A stretch of 64,000 bases of DNA from Apoderus coryli. Taxonomy: Eukaryota; Arthropoda; Insecta; Coleoptera; Attelabidae. Below the pieces are notes generated by a model. That model was not told where the DNA came from, ran no database searches, and was given only the letters and a program-made list of their open reading frames with translations. Shown here one piece after another: positions 11,761 through 20,972 of the stretch (positions are counted from its first letter, which is position 1; every line of letters begins with the position of its first letter). The stretch covers positions 32,641,902 to 32,705,901 of the forward strand of contig OU452198.1 in NCBI GenBank assembly GCA_911728435.2, given 5' to 3'. The translations under genes were made by a program, and so were the position numbers.

Positions 11761-12424
11761 TTTCTCAATAGGAAGCTGTTCAGGACTAATTCTGCCATCA
11801 TTGAGACTACACCATAGAATTCGACAATTTAGGATTAAATAACATCCAACCTCACAATCTCAGTTTGTTAAAACTTAAAATGAAAATTTGGGAAGGCGAC
11901 ATGAGCACGTAATGCTTGTAGAATCGCGAGAGTCGACTGCTACAATAGTAAGCGATAGATGAAATCGATATATTGGACGTGATCCCACTTCTGATTTAGA
12001 TCTTTTGGAAAATACTTACAGCCAAAGTAAAAAAATATGAGAGTCAATATGAATGATTTCACTTGTTGGAGTAGTTGTATTAAAAATTTATCTACGCCAT
12101 TGTAAAATTATATCAAGTAACTTACACAAAAGGTAATTTCATGCATGTTGTTCTATTTTCTACTTTAATTCATAACATTTTCGATTATCTTCTGTTTTTT
12201 CAATACACTTCATCCTTTTTTCGTCATTTTCGTTATAAATATCACGTTGCCGATATACAACACATACATTCTATCTCTTTCATTATTATTTTCCTGTGAA
12301 ACCATTGATAATGTGTGTGCTGAAGCGTTACCACTCGGTACATATAAGATGAATCAATTGATTGCTAAAGATTTATCTGTCTCTCTCTTTTTCGTACTCG
12401 GCTTCCTTGGTTTGGTTTAATCCC
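11761..12424. other. Unassigned sequence
   Basis: No gene recognised. Confidence 0.4.
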
Positions 12425-12628
12425 TTTTTTTTTCTTTGTCTTTCTCTAATTTCTGCTGACTAACGTACGGAGTGTCCAACGCAAATTGCACCCCATATAC
12501 GAGATAATCTGTTTAGGGTTAGCTGAAACTCGCCCTGTTGCAGATGTATATTTGTTTTATTAAATTTGCAATAAAAGTCCTTATTATCCTTATTATTATT
12601 ATTTGTTATTATCGTTACAACATTTGTT
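12425..12628 (+). repeat. SINE-like or retrotransposon 3'-UTR repeat, copy 1
   Basis: Begins in a T run followed by CTTTGTCTTTCTCTAATTTC, contains GGTTAGCTGAAACTCGCCC, then AATAAAAGTCC and an ATT-rich tail. The second copy lies at 12996-13230 in the same orientation. The closing hairpin-like block (GCxGAAACTCGCC, then AATAAA, then TTATTA repeats) resembles the 3' ends at 28750-28840 and 52340-52390, so it is probably a retrotransposon 3' tail or a SINE using one. Confidence 0.65.
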
Positions 12629-12995
12629 TTTTTAATAATATAATATATTATAATATCTCATACTTTAATATGGAAGAAGCAAGTGGAAGTAGTACACATC
12701 AGCAGCGTAAATTATATTTACGCTGACATCAGGTAAGCGCAGTTATTATGAAAAATGATGAGTTTATTTTTTAATTTTAACCAAAGTTTAAATTAACAAC
12801 GAAAAGGGTTAGACGGCAGTAGTGCTGATGTTTAGGTCTAACCCAAATTCAGAAAAAATTCAATAACTAAATTTCCAAACCAAAAGAATGTACTCATAAA
12901 AATTATTCAAACAAAAATAAAACTATTCAGTTCCAATAATTACCTAAACCAGACAGTCAGCAGTATATGATTAAGAAAATAAAAAATAAAATGCG
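12629..12995. other. Spacer between two direct repeats
   Basis: 367 bp between the copies. It contains a short frame beginning MEEASGSSTHQQRK (12670-12726) that ends before CAGGTAAGCG, which looks like a splice donor. Too short to identify. If the flanking repeats were LTRs this would be a miniature retrotransposon, but TG...CA ends are not seen. Confidence 0.3.
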
Positions 12996-13230
12996 TTTTT
13001 TTTTTCTTTGTCTTTCTCTAATTTCTGCTGACTAAGGTACGGAGTGTCCAACGCAAATTGCACCCCATATAATAACCTGTTTAGGGTTAGCTGAACAGAC
13101 TGCGTTGCATATTTTTATGCAACGCAGAACTGAAACTCGCCCTGTCGCAGATGTATATTTGTTTTCTTAAATTTGCAATAAAAGTCCTTTTTTATTATTA
13201 TTATTCGTTATTATCGTTACAACATTTGTT
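12996..13230 (+). repeat. SINE-like or retrotransposon 3'-UTR repeat, copy 2, with hairpin insertion
   Basis: Same sequence as 12425-12628, with small changes, plus an extra stretch of about 38 bp after GTTAGCTGAA. That stretch contains a perfect 11-bp inverted repeat, CTGCGTTGCAT (13100-13110) and ATGCAACGCAG (13117-13127), with a 6-nt loop. Confidence 0.7.
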
Positions 13231-13815
13231 CATATAATATACAGGGTGAGTTATTAGTGCGTCGAAGTTCGATATTACCTCAAAGACCAAAAATTTCACG
13301 CAAAACTAAGCAGCCAGTGTGTAGGCAGTCATAAAGTACGTATTTTAAAATTATTGTTATTTGTACAGGGTGGCTCATCTCATCAGGGTGAACCCAACTT
13401 ACGTTTTTTTTTTAAATGGAAAGCCCTATTTATTATTCCACAATTTCATTGGTTTAGACTTGACATTAATCATATCAAAATTTTAGAAAATTATACAGAT
13501 TGGTTCAAAAGTTATCACTAGTATTATATGTAAAACATGGCGAATTCTGAGGCTTCTGTACTGGAACTGAAATAATTTAAACTCTGCTTCTTACGGGTAT
13601 AGCTTTTTGATAGTTACCAACTTTTAGAAAAAGATAATTTGTAGTATATAGTGCAAAACCTGTATACAGGGTGAGTCCAAACTCAATTTTGCGTTTTACT
13701 CGAATTTTCCAAATGAGACCCTGTATATAATATCAAAAACTGAAAGGAAAATTGATAAGCTTTTATTCTTATATAACCTTTCTTATACCTAAAGCTATTA
13801 GTTTTTAAGATATTT
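13231..13815. repeat. Cluster of TACAGGGTG-type element ends
   Basis: TACAGGGTG or a close variant occurs at about 13243, 13367 and 13666, each starting a different sequence. Such motifs bound many foldback elements here. Individual element limits could not be fixed. Confidence 0.4.
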
Positions 13816-13940
13816 TCATTTATGAAATGTGGCTTCATCTCCAAACAACACAAAGTCAAAAAAATCTACCTGTTTGTGAATTTGTTGTTTCGCCCATTGG
13901 CAGAACATAATTCGCCGGAGATAGTCATCGTCATTTTGTT
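13816..13940 (-). pseudogene. Tc1/mariner-like transposase scrap (first catalytic Asp region)
   Basis: Minus-strand frame from about 13935 to a stop at 13816 reads DYLRRIMFCQWAKQQ, then DFFDFVLFGDEATFHK. The FGDEATFH block contains the first catalytic Asp-Glu pair of an IS630/Tc1/mariner-group transposase type common in insects. It stops directly after this motif. Similar blocks occur at 44200 (WSDEAHIS) and 63150 (WTDEAKFT). Confidence 0.7.
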
Positions 13941-14159
13941 TTTATGGAGAATTCTTTTGACTGAGCTTTGGCTTACCTATTGTTCCCGAGCAATTTCACG
14001 CGTTCTGATATGTGGATTTTCTACCACTTTTAACATTACATTTAATTAATTTTTATCATTCAAAACAGTTTTGGTGGAAAATTCATTTCAACCAAAATTT
14101 AATTTAGTAATTATTAATAAACTAATTGTTATAGGTAGGTAGTTAATAGAATACACTTT

Positions 14160-14565
14160 TGTAATAAATAGCTAATGATTAAATGTCACTGTAATTAACA
14201 AATTAAATTATTAAAGCTTCCATATAATAAAAAATTGTTATTATTCTGAAAACGTCATTTTTGACATAAAATTTCAAATATTTCGAAAACGGCTGGCGAT
14301 AGGTATAACATATGATGCATGAAATATGTTTAGAATTCCAAGCAAAATAAAAAAAAATATAATTTGTATAGGGTCGTATTTGAAATAAAGAAGTTGACAC
14401 CCATTTCGGGTATAACCGGAAGTGCTAGATTCTTGAAAACATTTTAGCCGAATTGGCCCCATCGACTACTACTCTACTACTACACCAGATTTTCAGATTG
14501 TTCCACCGTGTAGTTTCTCCATAATCGATTGAATCCCTTCCCGGTGGGACACGCGGTATATATAC
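14160..14565 (-). repeat. Dispersed repeat with CCGGAAGT block; intact relative of the repeat split at 47.8-50 kb
   Basis: Read on the minus strand this aligns with two separated segments, 47785-48021 and 49761-49900: the near end has GGGACA then GTGTAGTTTCTCCAT (complement order), followed by TCCGGTTATACCCG, then CAGCCGTTTTCGAAATATTTG and GTCAAAAATGACGTTT. Here the two halves are contiguous. The end GGGACACGCGGTATATA resembles other GGGTGTCC-type termini. Confidence 0.7.
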
Positions 14566-15004
14566 TTTTTTTTCTTACCCTTAAAAACTAATGTACTGTA
14601 ATTGCAAGAAACAAACGTGGCAACCCTAGTAGTATATGATTTCTCTAAAGGATAATACTTTACGTTGTGTTTTATTTAAGGAAATGCATCAAAATGCAAA
14701 AAGTGTAATAATATATATAAAAAAAATAACATGCGAGATTATAGCTACTGCACAAAATTTTACGATGCGCACACATAAAACTATATTTTTACAGCTCTTT
14801 CGGGGCACAAAAATAAAAATGCTGTACCAACGAGAAATAATAAAACACTAGCAAAAGGGGAAAAGAAAAAGTACATTGGTGTAGAAGCAACAAGAAAAAA
14901 GATTACTGACTGAAAACAATAAAAATAGATGTAATGAATTTTATGAGGATGGCGAAGAAGTAACTGAGTCTTGACGTTTAAAAGTTTTACAACGGAAAAA
15001 CCTG
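14566..15004. other. Unassigned AT-rich sequence
   Basis: No gene recognised. The RT frame that follows does not continue upstream, so the truncation point of that element is near 15004. Confidence 0.4.
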
Positions 15005-16039
15005 GTGAAACATGATAAACTAATGAACATCTTAAGGTCATGTAACATAGACGATAAGGATTTAAGGATTATTTCAAACCTCTATCAGGAACAAAAGGCC
15101 AAAATTAGAATAAAAAAGAAAACATCTGGAAAAATTAATATCGAGAAGGGAGTAAGACAGGGATGTATTCTGTCACCCATACTATTTAACGTTTACTCGG
15201 AGGAGATATTTAAAAAAGCTCTGGAAGACACCTCAGATGGCATAATTATAAATGGACAATGTATCAACAACCTGCGATATGCTGATGACACGGTCATTCT
15301 GGCAGATAGTGCTGAAGCACTACAACGTCTAATGGAGAGGATAACGGCAGCCAGCGAAGAATTTGGAATGAAACTAAATACACAGAAAACAAAAACGATG
15401 ATCATCAGCAAACACCAGAACAGAACGGTGAAGATCAAGGTTAATGGAAAAGATCTGGAAAAAGTAACAAGAATAACTTACCTTGGAAGCAATCTTGATG
15501 AAACTTGGGACCACTCACTAGAGATAAGAACACGTACAGTATTTTACAAAATGCAAAAAGTCCTATGTAGTCGCCAGCTGAATCTTTCATTGAGAGCTCG
15601 AATACTTAAGTGCTATGTTTTCTCTACTTTACTCTACGGTGTTGAAGCCTGGACAATGACAGATGCAACACAAAAAAGAATCCAAGCATTTGAACTCTGG
15701 TGTTACCGAAAAATGCTCAGAATATCCTACATGAGTCATACGACAAACGAGGAAGTCTTGCGGAGAATGAACAAAGAAAAAGAGCTCATGATCCTCATAA
15801 AGAAACGAAAAACACAATATTTTGGCCACATCATGAGAAATGAAAAATACGAACTGCTCCAACTTATAATTGAAGGCAAAATCAATAGCAAAAGGGGACC
15901 AGGAAGAAGACGCAACTCATGGCTTAAAAACCTACGACAATGGACAAATATGACCTCCATAGAACTGTTCAGGACAGCTACAAATAAGATCAGGTGGGCA
16001 AATGTAATAGCCAACGTCCTTAAGGATAAGGCACCATAA
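15005..16039 (+). CDS. RTE-like retrotransposon reverse transcriptase, 5'-truncated but frame intact
   Basis: 344 codons without a break. The frame opens with KHDKLMNILRSC, the segment just after RT motif A (the expected AFD is missing), so this is a 5'-truncated insertion; the GTG at 15005 is only where the frame happens to begin. GVRQGCILSPILFNVY is at residues 49-64 (motif B) and YADD at 92-95 (the catalytic motif C). The thumb and C-terminal region follow (YGVEAWTM, FELWCYRKML, EEVLRRM, YFGHIMRNEKY, GRRRNSWLKNLRQW). Lacking motif A and the APE endonuclease, it cannot be an active element. Same family as 11281-11760. After the stop, AAGAAGACAACGG marks the probable 3' end near 16055. Confidence 0.85.
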   Translation: MKHDKLMNILRSCNIDDKDLRIISNLYQEQKAKIRIKKKTSGKINIEKGVRQGCILSPILFNVYSEEIFKKALEDTSDGIIINGQCINNLRYADDTVILADSAEALQRLMERITAASEEFGMKLNTQKTKTMIISKHQNRTVKIKVNGKDLEKVTRITYLGSNLDETWDHSLEIRTRTVFYKMQKVLCSRQLNLSLRARILKCYVFSTLLYGVEAWTMTDATQKRIQAFELWCYRKMLRISYMSHTTNEEVLRRMNKEKELMILIKKRKTQYFGHIMRNEKYELLQLIIEGKINSKRGPGRRRNSWLKNLRQWTNMTSIELFRTATNKIRWANVIANVLKDKAP

Positions 16040-16136
16040 GAAGACAACGGAAATGACACTCTTACTTCTCGGGGTCTCTACTACTACAGTGTATACGAGA
16101 TGCATATGATTTACCGATAGTCTAAAATCATCAATT

Positions 16137-16312
16137 TGCAGCAATTATAACAATTTTCCAGGGAAGTGGATAGGGCCTGATGGTCCGGTAAAATGGCCTC
16201 CACATTCTTCCGATGTAACTTCTCTAGATTTTTTCCTTTGGGGTTTTTTAAACGATCCAATTTATAATAATAATAATAAAGAGGAGTTACTGCATCGTGT
16301 TCGAAAAAAATA
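16137..16312 (+). pseudogene. Tc1/mariner-like transposase C-terminal scrap
   Basis: The frame reads NNFPGKWIGPDGPVKWPPHS, then SDVTSLDFFLWGFLNDPIY, ending in a stop at 16310-16312. In this transposase type the usual reading is WPPRSPDLTPLDFFLWG, with the second and third catalytic acidic positions nearby; here PDLTP has become SDVTS. A run of AAT codons follows. It belongs to the same broad type as the pieces at 13816 (minus strand) and 30303-30650, but on the opposite strand from the former, so these are separate copies. Confidence 0.75.
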
Positions 16313-16320
16313 GTCTATAT

Positions 16321-16534
16321 TATACTGGGTGTTCCATTTAAAAAAACTGTATTGCGAGTTGCCGTATCTATTAAAAGTTCCTTTAGCATTTTTTTTTATT
16401 TGTTAAAACAAGCAAGTTATTTCATCTTTGGAAATACTAAAAAACTCATAAAAAACTTGATCGCTCATCTACTTATTTGCTGTCTGGTTTTCGAGATACC
16501 CTGCAAAATGTTCAAATTTGGGACACCCGGTATA
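16321..16534. mobile_element. MITE with TATACYGGGTGTYCC termini
   Basis: Starts TATACTGGGTGTTCC and ends GGGACACCCGGTATA, a 15-bp inverted repeat with two mismatches, 214 bp overall. No coding capacity. The terminus matches those of several other repeats in the window (47785, 48022, 14560). Confidence 0.75.
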
Positions 16535-17134
16535 CATAGAGTTAGATCAGCTCGCGTTTGATTGATTGTTTTTTGTTTAACAACTGCATGATAATATGTC
16601 TATAGATGTTGTTTGTGAAGGTTAATGTTATTCAAAATTAATTAAAATTATTATATAATAAACACATTTGAATAAGGGATTATTAATTATTATATTAAGA
16701 TAGAATTGAATAATTATTATGAATATCATTGAAATTTATATTTATTTATTTTAATTTATAGGGTGTTTCTGAAAAATATACAGGGTGTTACAAAAAGACG
16801 CGGCAATATTTATATCTAGAGGTGATTTATCCGGTCATTTTATAAGAAAAAGTTCCCATAAACATATGCCTGGAAATGCATTACAACAAGGTGATTTTTT
16901 TGTGTAAATAACGGCATTTTTTTTAATTTCAAATATTTCCTTACCAATTTCTTTGGAATAAATGTACGCTACTGACTGTAATTTAATTTCTATATTGCCT
17001 TGAGATAAAGCAACTAAAACTACAAATTTTTTATATCGTATTTTTTTTTCATATATTGCTTCGTTTACAAAGTAAAAATTTAATCCATTTTTCGACCAGG
17101 AATATTTCCGATAATTCAACTAAAAATATACTTT
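16535..17134. repeat. AT-rich stretch with a TACAGGGTG-ended repeat
   Basis: TACAGGGTGTTACAAAAAG followed by ACGCGGCAATATTTA begins at about 16780; nearly the same block occurs at 39027-39060. Further on, CGGTCATTTTATAAGAAAAAG and TAAATAACGG then CAAATATTTCCTTACC recur at 40525-40600. So pieces of one dispersed element are present here and at 39-40.6 kb. The 94-codon minus-strand frame in this part has no recognisable motif. Confidence 0.55.
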
Positions 17135-17534
17135 TTTAGTGTTTAAATGAAAGTCGAATCTCCACAAAATAAATGTAATAGAAACTATCGGCCATACATG
17201 TTTCGGGACTAGACTAGTCCCATCATCAGTGGCATGTCAACAATCGAACAAACACAACGCTAAGACATACAATATTCCATTAAATTTCTACCGAAGTCAC
17301 CTTATGGAAAAATATTTGAATTATTAAAATTACAATTACATATTTTGGTCTAATTTTCTTTTTTGTATATCATATTTTTCTTCTTTTCTAATAAAGTTTT
17401 AAGACTATTTAACTATTTGTTTGTTTTGTTAAAGCCGGAATGGCAAGAAGACTAATCTGGTCCCGAAACATGCATGGCCGATAGTTTCTATTAAATTTAT
17501 TTTGTGGAGATTCGCCTTTCATTTAAACACTAAA
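17135..17534 (-). mobile_element. Hammerhead-bearing MITE, copy 1
   Basis: 400 bp with inverted arms of about 74 bp: 17135-17208 (TTTAGTGTTTAAATGAAAG ... GGCCATACATGTTTCGGGA) and 17461-17534. The left arm, read on the minus strand, carries a complete hammerhead-like core; the right arm carries a decayed one on the + strand (around 17437-17486, where the CTGATGA is lost but CCCGAAACATGCATGGC remains). The internal part contains CAAACACAACGCTAAGAC and the AAAATATTTGAATTATTAAAA block. A reverse-complement copy lies at 23832-24199. Confidence 0.75.
17191..17233 (-). ncRNA. Hammerhead ribozyme-like motif (B)
   Basis: Minus strand order: GCCA (stem I, 17230-17233), CTGATGA (17223-17229), stem II GGGACTA/TAGTCCC with 3-nt loop (17205-17221), GAAA (17201-17204), C-AT-G minimal stem III (17197-17200), GTA triplet (17195-17197) and TGGC (stem I, 17191-17194). 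Stem I pairs perfectly over 4 bp. The geometry equals motif C at 23652 but with different stem I bases. Confidence 0.7.
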
Positions 17535-17579
17535 ATTGCAATTCCACTTAAGAATGGACTATTTTTTCAAATTAAAAAT

Positions 17580-19440
17580 ATACTGTTGCCCTCGAGGCAC
17601 GAATAGCTCTGCGTATTTAAGTGTAAAAGTAATAATTTTATGACCTTTTTATCATTTATATATATTTTTTTGTTTTAGACATCAGCTATTTTTTTTTTAA
17701 ATATCGGGATTTGATCCTTTTTCTTCTCTTTGGAGGCACTATTTATACGTACATATTTTATATTTCAAATCTTCTAGGCCAAGTTTTTGTACGCAAAATA
17801 GTTGTTTTTTTTTAGTTTTATTTTAAATATTATTTTGCCCCCTTTTCTACTATTTATGACCGCCTATGTAAACAAAATTGTTATGCTGCATGTTGTAGGT
17901 CATCTTATATCAAAGCTATATATAATTAGCCAATTTTTCTGTTATATTTGGAAAAAAATTTTTTTTCGTTTTTGACCCTTTTTTACACTATTTTCGAACG
18001 CCTGTATGAACCAGTTCATTTATGTAACATTTTTAGGTTATATTCTATCACAACTATGAAAAATTATTCCGTATTTCGAATTAGTTGAGGAAGTATATAT
18101 TTTTTTTATTTTGACCCCTTTTACACTATTTACGAACGCCTATGAAAAGAAGTTATTTATAACACATTTTATAGGTTATATTATATCAAAGCTATAAATA
18201 ACTAGTCAATATTTCTGCTATGTTTAAAATATACGTTTTTTTCTGACCTTTTTACACCATTTTACACTTTTTTCGAATATCAATGTGGTCTAATTGTGTA
18301 GGTTAATTATTTTAGGTCATATTTAATTAAACACACAAAAAATTATTCAATATTACGGATAAATTTAAGAACTATGATTTTTTTAATTTTTGAACCCTCT
18401 TTTAAACCCCTTGCCTACGCTTAATGTTAATCACCACTTATAAATATCCTGTAGTATTTTCGTACCAAATGTGGTAAAAATCCGTTATGTGGTTTTTGAG
18501 TTTCACGGATACAAATTTTTTCTCACCCTTTTATAGAATTTTCACGGACGCCTATGGTACATTAATTTTTGTCATGTATTTTCAACACCAATTCAACTAG
18601 TTAAATATAAAAATTTTTACATTTTACAGAATATTTTTTTTTATTTAGCCCTTTTTCTACTATTTACAAACGCCTATGTAAAAAAAATTTTATGTTACAT
18701 TTTGTAGGTTATCTTATATCAAAGCTATATATAATTAGCCAATTTTTCTGATATATTTGGGAAATTTTTTTTTTTCGTTTTTGACTATTTTCGAACGCCT
18801 GTGTGAACCAATTCTTTTATGGAATATTTTTTAGCATATATTGTATCACAACTATGAAAAATTATTCCATATTTCGAATAAGTTTCGGAAATATATATTT
18901 TTTATGTTTTGACCCCTTTTCCACTATTTACGAACGCCTATGAAAGAAAGTAAGTTATTCATGACACATTTTATAGGTTATATTCTATCACAGCTATAAA
19001 TAACTAGTTACTATTTCTGCTATGTTTACGAAACACGTTTTTTTTTAAATCTTTTTCACCTTTACATTATTTTCGAACGCCAATGTGGTCTAATATTTTA
19101 TGTTCAATATTTTAGGTTATATTCAATTAAATGCGTAAAAAATTATGCAGTATTTCGGAAGTTTAAGAACTATGATTTATTTTTATTTTTGAACCCTCTT
19201 TTAAACCCCTTGCCTACGCTGAATGTTTCCCAAAATCTCATCAGCTCCTTGCCATGTCCAATAGTATTTTTGTACCAAATTTGGTTAAAATCTGTTAAGT
19301 GGTTTTTGCGGTTTCGTAGATACACAGACAGACAGACAGACTGAAAGACAGTCAGACATTTTTTTAAAACTACTATTTATGTATAAAATGACCAAAAACA
19401 AATATTTCCGGTCAAATTAAAAAAAAATCATGAAACTAAT
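17580..19440 (+). repeat. Tandem array with higher-order structure inside a dispersed element
   Basis: Units of about 135-140 bp each carry a block like CCTTTTTACACTATTT then CGAACGCCTATG and TAGGTTATATTATATCAAAG. Block positions are near 17857, 17995, 18133, 18276, 18412, then 18668, 18792, 18930, 19074, 19211. Corresponding members of the two series are nearly 798 bp apart and more alike than neighbours, so the array is a two-copy higher-order repeat. Flanks are unique ends: GTTGCCCTCGAGGCACGAA on the left and CACAGACAGACAGACAGAC then AAATATTTCCGGTC on the right. An inverted copy with a single higher-order unit is at 39112-40101. Confidence 0.8.
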
Positions 19441-19859
19441 AGTAAAGTAACTTTTTCGCACGATTTTTCAAATGTATTAAACTACAAACTTGCTAGTTTA
19501 TTACCATTATGGGTCTTTTTCTAATGTAATAACAAGATATTTTAAATTATTGCTAGTTATTTCTACAGTTTTGCCTGTTCTCTTTGGTTTTGCGAAATTT
19601 GAAGTTGTCGTAGGAAAACACATGCGGAAAGTGTCTTTTTTTACACTTGACGGAACTATCGTCGCGTGCGAAAAAGTACTGCTTTCCGCACTTGTTAGGT
19701 AAATAACTATTGTCAAACCTTTGAGTTTAATAGACTAATAGGTAAGTTATTAAGATTTTTAAAAGACCACTCATGCTATCGTGTATCTATTTAACATGGG
19801 TTTTGTGAATTCACTCGTTGTATTAGAGATGGGAAAACTTCAATATTTTGCAATTTAAC
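19441..19859. other. Unassigned intron sequence
   Basis: Two overlapping short frames on opposite strands (19490-19716) have no recognisable motif. Confidence 0.4.
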
Positions 19860-20005
19860 AAAAACACTCGTCAGGATTGATCATAAAGTTCGTCTTTCCT
19901 AGCGGATCCTTCAGTATGTTTAGATAGTGAAGTGTCTGGGAGTCCTCCAGCGTTCGATTGTGGGCCCAATCCTGTTCATTTTATACATAAACAAAACCAA
20001 GATGT
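19860..20005 (+). pseudogene. Reverse transcriptase scrap just upstream of the zinc-finger exon
   Basis: Frames read KTLVRIDHKVRLS (from FDRIDHKVLLS-like motif A sequence) and GVLQRSIVGPILFILYINK (motif B, with PQG changed to LQR). An in-frame stop separates them. It lies about 140 bp before the splice acceptor at 20143. Confidence 0.6.
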
Positions 20006-20143
20006 GATTGGTTATATGAAAGTAACCTTTATATTTGAATTTGATATTATTAGCACAAATTAAAATCTTATTCTTCCCCAACTTACCCTGCTACAATCAA
20101 AATAGGTACTACTCGTTTTCTATTTGTACAATTTTCATTTCAG

Positions 20144-20352
20144 TTTACGCAGGTATGGAGGATCACCATATGACGGGTACGCCAGGCCTATACACATCGG
20201 GACGATCGACATCAAGCAGTTCCAGTCCCGGAGCGGCTGGTTCCAGTCCGGCTTTGCTGGTAGTACCGCAACCCATCAATGCCTCCAAAATGGGTGGCAT
20301 GCAAAATGGGACAGTACAGCCGAGAAAGTACCAGTGCAAGATGTGTCCACAG
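20144..20352 (+). CDS. rn: Exon of a probable rotund/squeeze-type C2H2 zinc-finger transcription factor
   Basis: The acceptor is TTTTCATTTCAG ending at 20143; a second AG at 20151-20152 would give a 9-bp shorter exon starting at 20153 in the same frame. The donor is CAG then GTAAAT at 20353. Carrying one base from the exon at 7259-7370, the frame reads VYAG (long form only), then MEDHHMTGTPGLYTSG, RSTSSSSSPGAAGSSP, ALLVVPQPINASKMGGMQN, GTVQPRKYQCKMCPQ. The Ser/Gly/Pro-rich linker followed by RKYQCKMCPQ, with the Cys-x2-Cys that opens a C2H2 finger, is what I recall directly before the finger array of Drosophila rotund and squeeze proteins, which act in the nucleus on appendage and neuronal development. 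The remaining fingers are not in the window. Rotund versus squeeze cannot be settled here. Confidence 0.75.
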
Positions 20353-20972
20353 GTAAATACTTGAATTTTTAATAATTTTTTTCAAACATTTTATACTGAA
20401 ATAACATTATCGTCATTTAATAATAATTGGGTAATGTTACTAAAACATCTAAAAAAGACCCAAACAGGGGTCGAAACTAATGTTCTAAATAAATTGTTTT
20501 GCAAACAAAAAAAGAACGAAGAAGTTTTTGTGTTTGGGGGTGATTTGTTGATGTTCTTGAAAAGCAGTAAACAACATTCGAAACGTTTGTCAAATTAGGC
20601 AAAAGTTGTGCAATTGTATTCTCTTTTAGATTTCGCTTTGAAATGAAAAATATCTGCACGGGTTTTCAAGATACAGGATGAAAACTAAAATGTTACACTT
20701 TAAGATTTTAGGTGTCATGAAAATCTGGTCTAAATAACTTTTTAATCGTCAACCATTGGATAACCACAATATATATGGTTATTTTTATTCCAAATCACTT
20801 CCCCCTTCCCCCCTTAGAGTTTGTTCGTCGACTTCTGGGACACACTGTATATCTGACTTGCTGGATATTGCTTATTCTCTTTCTTACATATTCTGCAATG
20901 CTCATCACGATAGGATACAATAGCAAGATGTTGGATGCACTAATTTTGAGGATTTACTGACTTTAAAAATAA
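20353..20972. other. Intron sequence, unassigned
   Basis: No gene or clear repeat recognised beyond the donor site at 20353. Confidence 0.4.

Noticed and set aside
11412..11801. 129-codon minus-strand frame
   Set aside because: Antisense shadow of the RT C-terminus at 11281-11760.
12421..13230. LTR retrotransposon interpretation
   Set aside because: No TG...CA ends, primer-binding site or gag/pol sequence; kept only as a weak alternative.
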